Counted from the first letter of the stretch, positions 35,071 to 43,464 are shown. The stretch: 64,000 bases of DNA from Hymenobacter lapidiphilus (GCF_013377885.1 NZ_JABKAU010000017.1:26794-90793); one strand, 5' to 3'. Translations and numbers: made by a program. Notes: generated from the letters alone by a model not told the origin.

Positions 35071-35189
35071 CGGCATTCTGAGCGCAGCCGGAGGCGCAGT
35101 CGAGGAATCTCTACCGTTTGATTGTAACGATTCAGACGAAGCGGTAGAGATTTCTTCGACTGCGCCTCCGGCTGCGCTCAGAATGACAT
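35071..35189. repeat. Palindromic repeat, family A copy (CATTCTGAGC variant)
   Basis: Arms CGGCATTCTGAGCGCAGCCG ... AATCTCTACCG and complement, centre TTTGATTGTAACGATTC. The variant uses CATTCTGAGC where copy 1 uses CATGCTGAGC. Confidence 0.88.
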
Positions 35190-35193
35190 TTTT

Positions 35194-35220
35194 CCACTAC
35201 CCACTACCCACTACCCACTA
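35194..35220. repeat. Heptamer tandem repeat (CCACTAC)n at a gene end
   Basis: Nearly four units of CCACTAC between the family A repeat and the 3' end of the YihY-type gene. The TAG stop of that gene (35211-35213, minus strand) is part of the array. Confidence 0.8.
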
Positions 35221-36161
35221 ATCTCCTCTTCCTCCACCACATCGACCAGCTTGTAGCGCACGGCCGATTTTTTTGGGCGGATGTCGAGGCCCGCGTATTG
35301 GGCGTATGCTTTGGTAAAACAGGCGCCGAAGTAGAAAATCATGGCTGAATAGAACACGAACAGCAGCACCAGCACGATGCTGGAGGCCGGCCCGTAGATG
35401 GGGCCCAGGTTGCGCGGCACTAGCAGCATGCCCAGCCCGCTTTCGCCCAGGCTGATGAGGCTGCCCGTGAGCATTGCCCCGCGCCAGACAGCCTTACGCG
35501 GTATTTTGGCCGAACTCAGATTGCGGAACGTAACGCCGCACCAGCCCACCAAAATCAGCAATGAAAACAACCGGTTGACTATTTCCAGTACCACATTGCT
35601 GAAGGTAGCATTGAAGTATTCGGCGTAGCTGGCCACAAAGCCCAATGCTGCATCCGACAGAAAGGCGAGCATCGAGAGCAGGCCGGTGGCCAGCAGCAGG
35701 CCCAGCGAGCGGGCCCGCTCCTTGAGCACGGTGCGCAGCTGGCCGGTGCGGCGGCGTACCCGCACCTGCCATATCTGGTTGAGTGAGTGCTGTATAACGC
35801 CGAACAGGGTGGTGGCAATGAACAGCAGAAACGCGAAGCCCAGCCACGTAACCAGCCGGCTGCGCTGTACATCGGTTACGTTGCGCAGAATCTGTTCGAC
35901 CAACCCCGCTGCCGAGGCCCCCAGCAAGTGCGAAAGTTTGGTAAGCAGCAGCACCCGCACCTGCGAAGCCGAGTACAGATAGCCCAGCCCCTGAATAAGT
36001 ATGATGACGATGGGTGGCAGGGCAAATGTGGCAAAAAAGGCCGTGGCCGCCCCCAGCCGCAGCGGGTCGTGGTTGCCGAACTCGCGGGCCGCGTGGCGCA
36101 GCAGCAGCCAGAATACAACAAACGGATGGCGAGCTAGGGGCCGCAGGTGTACTTTTGTCAT
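35211..36161 (-). CDS. YihY/BrkB family inner-membrane protein
   Basis: 316 residues, six membrane helices: the family features GAATAFFATFALPPIVIILIQ, ATTLFGVIQHSLNQIWQV, and a final LLFVFYSAMIFYFGACFTKAYAQ are all present. Long called ribonuclease BN by mistake; real function unknown, with suggestions of transport. The Asp/Glu-rich C-terminus (VVEEEEIS) ends inside the heptamer repeat, so the last two residues may be repeat-derived. Divergent from the membrane protein at 36312. Confidence 0.92.
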   Translation of the reverse strand: MTKVHLRPLARHPFVVFWLLLRHAAREFGNHDPLRLGAATAFFATFALPPIVIILIQGLGYLYSASQVRVLLLTKLSHLLGASAAGLVEQILRNVTDVQRSRLVTWLGFAFLLFIATTLFGVIQHSLNQIWQVRVRRRTGQLRTVLKERARSLGLLLATGLLSMLAFLSDAALGFVASYAEYFNATFSNVVLEIVNRLFSLLILVGWCGVTFRNLSSAKIPRKAVWRGAMLTGSLISLGESGLGMLLVPRNLGPIYGPASSIVLVLLFVFYSAMIFYFGACFTKAYAQYAGLDIRPKKSAVRYKLVDVVEEEEISG

Positions 36162-36205
36162 GGAAGGCGCCGGCCGGCTCAGGTTCAGCCGAACCGGCAG
36201 TTGTA

Positions 36206-36213
36206 CGAAGGTA
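36206..36213 (-). promoter_or_regulatory. Candidate -7 box of the YihY-type gene
   Basis: TACCTTCG on the minus strand, one base off TAnnTTTG, 44 bases before the ATG at 36161. Confidence 0.45.
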
Positions 36214-36311
36214 CGTTCGGCGCCGCCGAAACGAAGTAATATCCTTGTTTACGCTGGCTTCCGACGCCATTATGCAAGGCTGGGTAATCCCCATCCTCAA
36301 CTCCCAATGCT

Positions 36312-37742
36312 ATGCGTAACTTATGGTCAGTGGCAAGTGCCCGGCCGGCCTTGGTGGGCTTTGGCGGTGCACTGCTGTTGTTTGGGGTGTATCTGTTTAG
36401 CTCGCCTTACTACGCGCTGCCCTTCGATTCGCGGAGCTACTGGGAGTTTGCCCGCGACCTGGAGCGCAATGGTAGTTTCTCGATTTTTAACCTCACTACT
36501 CCACTACGCGGCTACCTCTATCCGTTGCTCAATTATCCGCTTACGGTGCTGGAGCGAACCCTGCTGCCGGGGCAGCAGTTAGCGCTGGTAAAGGCCGAAG
36601 GCGCACTGGTAGCGGCGCTGCTGTTCGGGCTGGTAGCGCCGCGCTTCTGGCAAACGGCTACCGGCCAGCCCGTGCCGCTGGGGGGGCGGCTGGCTTTCGT
36701 CGGGCTGGGCTTCCTGTTCTGGCGCGGCCATTTCAATTTTCTGCTTTCCGATTTTCCGGCACTGCTTTTCCTGCTTAGCGGGGCTGTGCTGGTAGTGCGT
36801 GCCCAATCGGGTGCGCGGTTGTTGCTGGGTGGAGCCGTGCTGGTGGGGGCCATCTATATTCGTCCGGTGTATGTGCTGGCGCTGCCCTGCATTCTGCTAT
36901 GGTGGCACCTGCGCCCGGCTTGGGGCCATGCTCGCCCGTCGTGCTGGGTGAGGTGGGGGGCGCTGGCTATTGGCGCTACGCTGGTGGCGACCCCGCAGCT
37001 GCTTATCAATCAGTATAATTTCAAGTCAAACAGCCCTTTTGTGCTGAGTCGCAATACGAAAGGCAGCCAGGATAACCTGTATCTGTGGCATCTGAACCAA
37101 GGCCTTGGTATTCAGAAGTTTGAAACCAACATCGGCTCTGCCTACCCCAAGCCCCAGGTTATTTACACCGATGCTACTGCCAAAGTGCTGCTGGCCGCGC
37201 ATCCCTCGGGCCACCTGACAACCTTGCGCGCATACGCGGCCCTGGTGGTGGCCCACCCGCTGGAAATGCTGGGCTTGTTTGGCCGCCACCTGTTCAATGG
37301 GCTCGATGTACTATATGCCAGTCCATATCTGGTGCGGGTGTATGCGCCGGCCAAATGGCTGGCTTTGCTCCACTATGCGGTGTTTTATGGTGCCCTCGTG
37401 GTAGCGGTGCGCCGGGCTCCGCGCCTGCGCCTCCCCGACTGGCTGCTGGTAGCGGCTTTGGTGCTGCCCGCGCTGGCGGCCGTTCCGCTGGTGGTAGAGT
37501 GCCGGTTTTTCATTCCGCTACACCTGCTGGCGTATGCGCTTGTCTGCTTCGGTGGGCCAGATATATGGCTATGGTGCCGACAGCGGCCGGCAGCTTGGCT
37601 TCCATTGCTGGCAGGCTTAGGGGGATTCGTGCTGGTATGTTTTACGCTTTCAGCCACTACCCGCGCTGCGCTGGAAGTACCAGTACCCACTCGCACCTCC
37701 TTGGACGGGCCAGCCGTGGGCAGCCCGGTTGCTTTACCTTAA
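36312..37742 (+). CDS. Polytopic membrane protein, GT-C glycosyltransferase-like
   Basis: 476 residues, 10-12 hydrophobic helices. After helix 1 the first outside loop reads ALPFDSRSYWEFARDLERNG; an acidic residue at that place followed by a Tyr-rich amphipathic stretch is what GT-C enzymes (PMT, ArnT-like) use, but no family motif is certain. The later part has a Pro-containing periplasmic loop and a short Arg-rich link before the last helices. No polysaccharide genes adjoin. Function therefore not assigned. The next gene begins inside its last codons (TTG at 37729) if the longest frame is used. Confidence 0.75.
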   Translation: MRNLWSVASARPALVGFGGALLLFGVYLFSSPYYALPFDSRSYWEFARDLERNGSFSIFNLTTPLRGYLYPLLNYPLTVLERTLLPGQQLALVKAEGALVAALLFGLVAPRFWQTATGQPVPLGGRLAFVGLGFLFWRGHFNFLLSDFPALLFLLSGAVLVVRAQSGARLLLGGAVLVGAIYIRPVYVLALPCILLWWHLRPAWGHARPSCWVRWGALAIGATLVATPQLLINQYNFKSNSPFVLSRNTKGSQDNLYLWHLNQGLGIQKFETNIGSAYPKPQVIYTDATAKVLLAAHPSGHLTTLRAYAALVVAHPLEMLGLFGRHLFNGLDVLYASPYLVRVYAPAKWLALLHYAVFYGALVVAVRRAPRLRLPDWLLVAALVLPALAAVPLVVECRFFIPLHLLAYALVCFGGPDIWLWCRQRPAAWLPLLAGLGGFVLVCFTLSATTRAALEVPVPTRTSLDGPAVGSPVALP

Positions 37743-38274
37743 TTTTGCTGCTGCTTTGCCTACTCCTCCTGCCTCCGCCGCCACCCAAACCCGTAGCTGG
37801 TGGCAGCGCCGGGTTACCGACCCCTTACTCGGGCTGCTACGCCAGGGCCTTACGCCGCACCAGCTGGCCCTTACGGTGGTGCTGGGTTCGGCCTGTGGGG
37901 TTGTTCCGGTGCTGGGCCTAACGACGCTTACGGCCACTTTCGCGGCGTTGCGGTTGCGCTTGAATGTGGCCGCAACCCTACTCATTGCCCATCTCTGGAG
38001 CCCGGTACAGCTGCTGCTCGTTATTCCGCTGCTGCGGCAGGGGGCCTTACTTTGGGGCGACCGGGCTCCCGAACTCACGCTCGACAAGCTACGCTACCTG
38101 CTGGCCAACGACTGGCTGGCGGCGCTGCACCTGCTCTGGCAGGCTATGCTGGGCGCGTTGCTGCTTTGGGCCGGTGCTTGTTTGGTGATGGGGCCGGTTG
38201 TGTATTTCGTGCTGCGTCCGCTGCTGGTTAAGGCTATGCGTAATAAGAATTCAGGGCAGACGGGAGCGGGATAG
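37729..38274 (+). CDS. DUF2062 membrane protein
   Basis: 181 residues with an uncertain start: the longest frame begins at TTG 37729, inside the previous gene; another TTG lies at 37756, 8 bases after a perfect promoter box (37740-37747). No ATG is available before the conserved region. The DUF2062 segment is clear (LTPHQLALTVVLGSACGVVPVLGLTTL ... LLIAHLWSPVQLLLVIPLLRQG), with three or four membrane helices. Function unknown; related domains are fused to glycosyltransferases in other bacteria, which agrees with the GT-C-like gene upstream. Confidence 0.85.
   Translation: MLYLNFAAALPTPPASAATQTRSWWQRRVTDPLLGLLRQGLTPHQLALTVVLGSACGVVPVLGLTTLTATFAALRLRLNVAATLLIAHLWSPVQLLLVIPLLRQGALLWGDRAPELTLDKLRYLLANDWLAALHLLWQAMLGALLLWAGACLVMGPVVYFVLRPLLVKAMRNKNSGQTGAG
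37740..37747 (+). promoter_or_regulatory. Possible internal -7 box for the DUF2062 gene
   Basis: TAATTTTG, perfect fit to TAnnTTTG, starting in the last codon of the preceding gene. If used, translation would have to begin at TTG 37756. Confidence 0.35.
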
Positions 38275-38341
38275 AAGACTAGCGTTATACAATGACGCCT
38301 GACGCTCTTAGGAGTTCATGGTACGTCCGCTAGTTAGAAAT

Positions 38342-38376
38342 TCAGCATGACAGTCTGTTGATTTCTTAAACAGCTA
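38342..38376. repeat. Solo right end of an extended family A element
   Basis: TCAGCATGACAGTCTG followed by TTGATTTCTTAAACAGCT resembles the right-hand 35 bases of the 19318 and 29294 elements. No left half is present. Confidence 0.6.
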
Positions 38377-38380
38377 CAAA

Positions 38381-38420
38381 AGAAAAGAACGCCATTCCGA
38401 AGGGAGTGGCGTTCTTTTCT
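38381..38420. terminator. Bidirectional terminator between DUF2062 and SseB-like genes
   Basis: AGAAAAGAACGCCATTCC and GGAGTGGCGTTCTTTTCT pair around a GAAG loop, with A and T runs on the outer sides. Confidence 0.85.
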
Positions 38421-38443
38421 AAACTCTAAACTCTAAACTCTAA
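38419..38443. repeat. Heptamer tandem repeat (CTAAACT)n at a gene end
   Basis: Three full CTAAACT units plus CTAA. The TAG stop of the SseB-like gene (38440-38442, minus strand) is the last unit. Confidence 0.8.
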
Positions 38444-39432
38444 GCCCGGGCGTACACCGGCTCGGTGGTGAGCAGGTACTGAATCAGCGGCTCCTTAGAA
38501 GTGGGGTCAATCAGCATCAGGTCCACGAACTGCGCTTCGGCAATGTTGCCCTTGATGATGGGGCCCAGGTCCTGCATGAAAGCCGGGTCGGTTTCTTCGG
38601 TATCGAAAGCCACGAGCAGCCGCGACTGCTCGGGGGCATTCTGCATGCGCATTTCGGCCAAGTACACGTTGCGGATGGCCGGCTGGGTGGCGCTGTACTC
38701 GCGCAGGCCGTCGAGCAGGGCCGTGGGCTCGGGCTCGGGCTGGTGCAGGGTTACCTGCACATCCTGCTGCGGCGCGCCCTCGAAGAGCTGGCCGGATACC
38801 AGGGCCTTGATTTCGTCGGCTGGCATCAGCTTGCCCACCGCCGAGAAGGGGTTGATGGCGCAATCGGCGTCCTGCACCATGGTGAAGAAGTCGTGGCCCC
38901 GCAGGCGCATGTATGTCACGCTGCCCTCGGGTACGGCACCGTTATCGAAAATGCGCTCCACTGCCGTGAAGATGGCTATTTTGCCATCGTGCAGCGCCTG
39001 CAGCTGAATTTCCATGCCTTCGGTTGGCGTAATCTCACCGGGCTCCTGGTCTTCGCGGGCCGCCAGCACCACCGTCAGTTCTTCGCCCAGCAGGGCCTGG
39101 TAGAAGGGCGGCCGGAACTGCGGGTCGTAGGAGGCCTGCATCAGCAGTTGCTCCAGAATGTTGGTGGGCTCGAAATTGGGCTGCTCAGGCATGCTGCCAT
39201 CAGGCTGGCCTGCCATCGTGCCGGGCATGGCAATGGGCGGGGCTGGCGGAATCATGGGCATAGGAGCCGGCGCTTCCGGGGCAGGCATCTGGTAGTTGGA
39301 GCCTTTGTAGCGGGGGCCGGCCGGCTCGGCTGGGGCAGTTGGCGCGTCGCCGGATGCGGCGGCCGTAGCAGGAGTTGCAGGTGCCGAAGTGTTGTCTTCG
39401 GACTTCTTCTTCAGAAAGTCAAACAGGGCCAT
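38440..39432 (-). CDS. SseB family protein
   Basis: 330 residues from MALFDFLKKKSEDN. Residues about 15-90 are a low-complexity Pro/Ala/Met linker. Then an SseB N-terminal-type domain (NILEQLLMQASYDPQFRPPFYQALLGEEL ... LRGHDFFTMVQDADCAINPFS) and the SseB C-terminal-type domain (VQVTLHQPEPEPTALLDGLREY ... RLLVAFDT). E. coli SseB gives enhanced serine sensitivity; biochemical role unknown. The Ala/Pro/Met linker is longer than usual. Stop lies in the heptamer repeat. Confidence 0.85.
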   Translation of the reverse strand: MALFDFLKKKSEDNTSAPATPATAAASGDAPTAPAEPAGPRYKGSNYQMPAPEAPAPMPMIPPAPPIAMPGTMAGQPDGSMPEQPNFEPTNILEQLLMQASYDPQFRPPFYQALLGEELTVVLAAREDQEPGEITPTEGMEIQLQALHDGKIAIFTAVERIFDNGAVPEGSVTYMRLRGHDFFTMVQDADCAINPFSAVGKLMPADEIKALVSGQLFEGAPQQDVQVTLHQPEPEPTALLDGLREYSATQPAIRNVYLAEMRMQNAPEQSRLLVAFDTEETDPAFMQDLGPIIKGNIAEAQFVDLMLIDPTSKEPLIQYLLTTEPVYARA

Positions 39433-39498
39433 ATTCAAGCAAAGAAATGAAGGTGCAAGCTAAGCAGGTTTGGGCGAAGATGCACGACCAAAACCCGC

Positions 39499-39546
39499 TG
39501 CCAGCCGAGCGGCTGACTAAAAAGAACGGCCCCCATCGGCTGGCAG
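39499..39546. terminator. Hairpin in the 235-base gap between SseB-like and cytochrome genes
   Basis: CTGCCAGCCGA and TCGGCTGGCAG pair over 11 bases with a 26-base loop. No T tract on either side. The rest of the gap (39433-39667) shows nothing I can name. Confidence 0.35.
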
Positions 39547-39667
39547 TTCCCGCCCGGCCACCGGCTGCCGGTGGCTTGCTGCCGCCTGGCCAGTTATGTG
39601 TCGCCCAGGCAGCAGGAGGCTTGTAATGCAAGGCTTTTCGGAGGCAGGGGCAGCTTTTAGCTGCCGT

Positions 39668-40102
39668 TTACTGCCCATCCGAGCCGTTGCAGCGGCCGAG
39701 CAGCTCGGCCGTTTCGCGGATGGTGTAGGGCTGATTGGTATTGCCCCAGTTGGTCTGCAGAAAGTTGAGCAGATTGGTGATTTGTGAGTCGGTTAGGTCC
39801 TCGTGGCCGGGCATTATCTGGTTGTAGTGGATACCATTCACCACAATATCGCCCTGCATGCCCTTGCGAACAAGGCAGGGCAGCTCGGCGCGGTTGCTAG
39901 CAATGTAGTCGGCGGCGGCTACGGGCGGAATGAGGCGCTCCAGCCCCTGTCCCTGGTCGCCGTGGCAGCTGCTGCAATGGGTGGCGTAGAGCTGGGCGCC
40001 CTCATTCTGGCGCTCAGTGAAGCAGCTGCCCAGCGAAAAGCTAAGCGTGAGCAGCAGGCCACCGGCACCCAGCAGCCGCAACAAATGGCCGCGCCGCCTC
40101 AT
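39668..40102 (-). CDS. Cytochrome c lipoprotein
   Basis: 144 residues. Signal ending LSLGSC gives a lipidated Cys near 27. One haem c site CSSCH (in YATHCSSCHGDQGQGLERLIPP) and a Met ligand candidate in QIMPGHEDLTDSQI, the layout of a class I cytochrome c. Its ATG overlaps the SCO stop by four bases, so translation is coupled. Likely an electron carrier or copper-site partner on the periplasmic side of the inner or outer membrane. Confidence 0.93.
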   Translation of the reverse strand: MRRRGHLLRLLGAGGLLLTLSFSLGSCFTERQNEGAQLYATHCSSCHGDQGQGLERLIPPVAAADYIASNRAELPCLVRKGMQGDIVVNGIHYNQIMPGHEDLTDSQITNLLNFLQTNWGNTNQPYTIRETAELLGRCNGSDGQ

Positions 40103-40785
40103 TTGGCCGCCACGGGCTGCGCCTCGGCCTCCTCCTTCAGCAACACCGGAATATCCTTGATCAACTGATCGACCTGCTCGGGAACCATGCCGTCGTACAC
40201 GCCCCGTACTCGTCGTTGCGAATCGACGAGGGCGAACGTGCCGCTGTGGGCAAAGCCGCCGGGTACGGCGGCATCCACCTCCGCGCCCGTCATGTAGGCT
40301 TTGGCGAGGGCAAAAACCGAGTCGCGGCCGGCGGTGGCGAAGTGCCAGCGCGAGGCGTCGTTGATACCCAGCCGCTCGGCGTAGTCGCGCAACACCGGAA
40401 TCGAATCGTGGGCCGGGTCGATGGTGTGGCTCAGAAACAGTACGTCGGGGTTGGTTTCGAACGCCTTGTACACGCGCAGCAGCTCGCTCTGCATTTTGGG
40501 GCAGATGCTGGGGCAGGTGGCAAAGAAGAAGTCGGTGACGTACACCTTGCCCGCAAAGGTTTGATTGGTAATCACCTGCCGGTCTTGGTTGGTGAGGCGG
40601 AAGGCCGGAATGGGGTCGGGGAGCGTGTCGGAAGGGGAAGTGGGCTCGGCAGACTTGAAGCCTAACACCGGCAGGCGCTCAACTGATGAGTTAGGTTCTG
40701 AGGAGCAGCCGCCGAGCGATAAGCTCAGCGCGGCCCCGGCGGCGGCCAGCAGCAGGCCGGCCCGGCGAAACGAATTAGTCATCAA
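40099..40785 (-). CDS. SCO1/SenC family copper protein
   Basis: 228 residues, lipoprotein signal (ALSLSLGGC). Thioredoxin fold with the copper/thiol motif CPSICPKM (CxxxC) and the conserved histidine expected in FAHSGTFALVD. SCO proteins deliver copper to the CuA site of cytochrome oxidase or act as thiol reductants. The downstream cytochrome c gene is overlapped by four bases; the Met/His-rich lipoprotein lies 9 bases upstream. The three form a tight group. Confidence 0.95.
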   Translation of the reverse strand: MMTNSFRRAGLLLAAAGAALSLSLGGCSSEPNSSVERLPVLGFKSAEPTSPSDTLPDPIPAFRLTNQDRQVITNQTFAGKVYVTDFFFATCPSICPKMQSELLRVYKAFETNPDVLFLSHTIDPAHDSIPVLRDYAERLGINDASRWHFATAGRDSVFALAKAYMTGAEVDAAVPGGFAHSGTFALVDSQRRVRGVYDGMVPEQVDQLIKDIPVLLKEEAEAQPVAAK

Positions 40786-40794
40786 AAAAACAGC

Positions 40795-41232
40795 TTATTG
40801 AGTAACGGAAGACGAAGGAACAGTGGCCGTGGGGGAGGCCCCCAACAGCTGGCGGGCGGCGGCCTGACTGCTCTCAAACAAACGGCCGACCGAATCGATG
40901 CGTTCCTGTTGCCGGGCATAGTAGGCCAGCCGCCGGGCGTCAGCCACGGTGTCGGCCGGGCGGCGGTAGCGATGCATCCAGTCCATCATGCCGTTTTCGG
41001 CCCCCACAATTGCCCGGCGGGCCTGCCCAAGGGCTACGGTGTCGGTGGCCGGCAGTTTGGCCAGCTGTTGGCGCAGCTCATAGAGCCGGTCCATCTGCGC
41101 CATCAGCGAATCGTGATCTGCAATTACATTCTTTTCGGCCCCGGCTACCTGCTGGCTGGTTTCAGGTTGAGATGAAGAGGGCTGGCAGGCAGCCAGCAAC
41201 AGCAGCAGCGGAACGAATCGAAGGGTTTGCAT
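40795..41232 (-). CDS. Met/His-containing helical lipoprotein linked to SCO
   Basis: 145 residues. MQTLRFVPLLLLLAAC is a short lipoprotein signal with lipidated Cys16. The mature part is predicted all-helical with two Met/His clusters, HDSLMAQMDRL and ENGMMDWMHRYRRP, about 45 residues apart. I know similar proteins next to SCO genes in other Bacteroidota, sometimes carrying the meaningless name viral A-type inclusion protein. The Met/His clusters and the position suggest a periplasmic copper-binding helper; this is inference. The ATG comes only four bases after a perfect promoter box, so the mRNA may be leaderless. Confidence 0.8.
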   Translation of the reverse strand: MQTLRFVPLLLLLAACQPSSSQPETSQQVAGAEKNVIADHDSLMAQMDRLYELRQQLAKLPATDTVALGQARRAIVGAENGMMDWMHRYRRPADTVADARRLAYYARQQERIDSVGRLFESSQAAARQLLGASPTATVPSSSVTQ

Positions 41233-41236
41233 GCCC

Positions 41237-41244
41237 CAAAGGTA
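41237..41244 (-). promoter_or_regulatory. -7 box 4 nt before the SCO-linked lipoprotein gene
   Basis: TACCTTTG on the minus strand (perfect TAnnTTTG), then GGGC, then ATG. The lipoprotein signal fixes the start, because any later start would destroy it. Confidence 0.6.
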
Positions 41245-41289
41245 GGCACGCCGGGCCTGAGCGGCATCGGCGGCGCAACAGGTATTGCG

Positions 41290-41775
41290 TTACCACTGCA
41301 CCGACTCGCCCCAGTTCCAGAGCACCGAACCCAGCCACCAGGCGGCCCACACCAGCAGCCCCCCCAATGCCAGCAGCACTATAGTCAGCACCAGCAACAG
41401 GCCCTTGCCCGAGCCTTGGTGCCGGCCCTCGGCGTAGTGGGCGCGCAGCAGCGCCACGTTGCGGTTGTTGGCTTTATAGGCGAAGTCAAAGATGTTGCCT
41501 ATGATCGGAATAGCGCCAATCAGCGCGTCGAGCACCACATTGAACACCATGCGTACCACCAGGTTGCCGCTGGCACCGTGGCGCATCATAGTCAAAATCA
41601 GCAGGCCCGATACAGCCAATGAAGGTAGCCCGCCCACCACGGGCAGCAGACCCATAATCGGGTCGAGGCCGAAGCGCCAGTTGGTGCCGGGCACCCGGAA
41701 TTGGCTGTCGAGCAGGCGCGAAACGCGCTCTACCCACTGCAGGCGGTCATCTTGGTCGAAGGTAGGAACAGACAT
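41290..41775 (-). CDS. DUF4112 membrane protein
   Basis: 161 residues from the ATG at 41775 (MSVPTFDQDDRLQWVERVSRLLD). The DUF4112 core is clear: FRVPGTNWRFGLDPIMGLLPVVGGL and NVVLDALIGAIPIIGNIFDFAYKANNRN, with two membrane spans plus a C-terminal one (LLLVLTIVLLALGGLLVWAAWW). Role unknown. It lies 35 bases after the cyclase-like gene on the same strand and 57 bases before the lipoprotein gene. Confidence 0.9.
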   Translation of the reverse strand: MSVPTFDQDDRLQWVERVSRLLDSQFRVPGTNWRFGLDPIMGLLPVVGGLPSLAVSGLLILTMMRHGASGNLVVRMVFNVVLDALIGAIPIIGNIFDFAYKANNRNVALLRAHYAEGRHQGSGKGLLLVLTIVLLALGGLLVWAAWWLGSVLWNWGESVQW

Positions 41776-41810
41776 AGCAGAGAATGGGGAAGGAGGGAAA
41801 ACAGGTGCTG

Positions 41811-43265
41811 CTACCCCCAAATGGGCGGCAGCAGGTCAATCCAGCCGTCTTCGCTTACCACAACGGCCAGCACCGGATAGCGGCTGCTTTCTACGTAGCG
41901 CAGCACCGAGTTGTAGCGCGAGCCTCGGCTGGAGTCGCCTTTCTCGGTGGCCAGGCCGTCGAGAATGGCCCCGATGGCGTGGCAGGTGCCGCTCGGCTCG
42001 ATGAGCACGGCCCCGTCGATGTTGGTGACCAGCCGCAGCACCGAGGGCGTCATCAGGCGCGGGGTTACGCGGAAGCACTGGGGCGAAAGCCGGACGGCCT
42101 CCTGCGCCGCGCCCTCCGAAATCAGCAGAATAGTGCCATGTTCCTGCTTGGCGGCGCTCAGCGTCAGTTCCCACAGGTAGGCAATGCCGGCCGCATCGAG
42201 CGTTGCGAAAATTCGGCCCACGGCCTGGGTGAAGTTGTCTTCGTCGATAGTGCCCTGCGGCAGGCGTGGCGTGTTCGACACCACTTTCATCATGCGGTGC
42301 CCATCGTGGCTCAGTTCCCAGCTGTAGTGTTTGGTGAAATGCACCGTGAACAGGGGCTCGTACTGCGCATCGTCGGGCTCCACGAGGTAGCCCAGCCCAA
42401 ATACGTCGGTGGCATCGGTAATGAGTGCGTGGCGGTCTTCGCTCAGCTCCAAGAGTTTACGAATGCGGCGGTGGTCGCGCAATGGTACCGGCGTGTCGAG
42501 CATGAGTACCGGCACCACGGCCGGATGGTGGCGCTTCGAAATGAGCATGGTGCCCACGCCTTCGTCTCCCTCGTGGCGCAGGGCCGCTACGCCATTGCAG
42601 GCATCGTAAAGACCGTGGCTGCCGGCGGCGGCGCGCAGCATAAACCGGCGGCCGGCAGCGCGCAGCACCTCGTTGTAGTCGCGGTTGAGCACCAGCCGGT
42701 CATCGTCCGCGTGGTCGGACTCGCGGAGGGCCCGCGAGGCGTCGAGCAGCAGCTCTTCGATGGTGGCGGCCAGCAGCGAGGCCGGGCGGTTAGGCACGGT
42801 TGGCCCGGGCAGGGCGTAGTAATTGTGGTAGGCCTCGGCCGAAAGCTGCAGCACAATCAGCACCTGGTAGCCACCCGAACTCACGGGCATCGAGCAGAAG
42901 CTCACCCTATCTTCCTGGCGCTGGGCTACCAACTCGTGCAGGGTGTGCTCGGTGGCGCGGCGCAGCAGCTCGTACCAGCGCTGCTTTTCGTAGCGGTCAT
43001 GGTCGAGCTGATGCAGATGATACACCACTTCGCGGGGGCCATCGGGCTCCAGGGCCACGGCGTGGGCTTTCACGGCCGCAAAATCGGGGCCGGAGTAGCG
43101 GTGGTTCCGCGGCTCGATGAGTACCGCCTGGGGTTCGTCAGTTTCTCGGGCCGAAGCAATACCCAGCAAAAAAATCTCCGGCTTCAGCGCCCGGTCGAGC
43201 AGGTTGAATACGCCATCGGCAAACAGCTGGGCGGATACGCGAAACAGGCTTTGGTTTTCCCACAT
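41811..43265 (-). CDS. Diadenylate-cyclase-like protein with N-terminal sensor-type region (DisA_N fold)
   Basis: 484 residues, soluble. The C-terminal part (about residues 330-484) resembles the DisA/CdaA diadenylate cyclase domain: DGA at 417-419 (NIDGAVLIEPSG, then CHAIGAILDG), RGSRYNS at 447-453 where classical enzymes have GTRHRAA, and the strand LAVVVSEDGWIDLLP. Residues 1-320 are a mixed region that would be the sensor; such fusions have been described as DAC proteins with variable N-termini. If active it makes c-di-AMP; the His and second Arg of the RHR motif are replaced by Tyr and Asn, so activity is uncertain. First gene of a same-strand run that includes DUF4112 and the SCO group. 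Confidence 0.78.
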   Translation of the reverse strand: MWENQSLFRVSAQLFADGVFNLLDRALKPEIFLLGIASARETDEPQAVLIEPRNHRYSGPDFAAVKAHAVALEPDGPREVVYHLHQLDHDRYEKQRWYELLRRATEHTLHELVAQRQEDRVSFCSMPVSSGGYQVLIVLQLSAEAYHNYYALPGPTVPNRPASLLAATIEELLLDASRALRESDHADDDRLVLNRDYNEVLRAAGRRFMLRAAAGSHGLYDACNGVAALRHEGDEGVGTMLISKRHHPAVVPVLMLDTPVPLRDHRRIRKLLELSEDRHALITDATDVFGLGYLVEPDDAQYEPLFTVHFTKHYSWELSHDGHRMMKVVSNTPRLPQGTIDEDNFTQAVGRIFATLDAAGIAYLWELTLSAAKQEHGTILLISEGAAQEAVRLSPQCFRVTPRLMTPSVLRLVTNIDGAVLIEPSGTCHAIGAILDGLATEKGDSSRGSRYNSVLRYVESSRYPVLAVVVSEDGWIDLLPPIWG

Positions 43266-43464
43266 AGGGGCAGCGGGCAGAACGTGGAGGGCGGAAAGGG
43301 GCAGTTACGCAAAAAGCTCGCCGAAAGATGGGTTTTGCCGGCGCGCGGCCATAACCTTCGCGCTCCGGGCGGGTTAGCAGCAAGCGGCGCGGCCCTTGCC
43401 CAGCTGCCGATAATAGCGTATCTTCCTCAACGATTGAGTTTTCCCACCGCTTAGCTCCGGCCCC

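Noticed and set aside
41784..43454. 556-codon open frame opposite to the cyclase-like gene
   Set aside because: No domain and shadow composition; the minus-strand protein has DGA and the cyclase strands.
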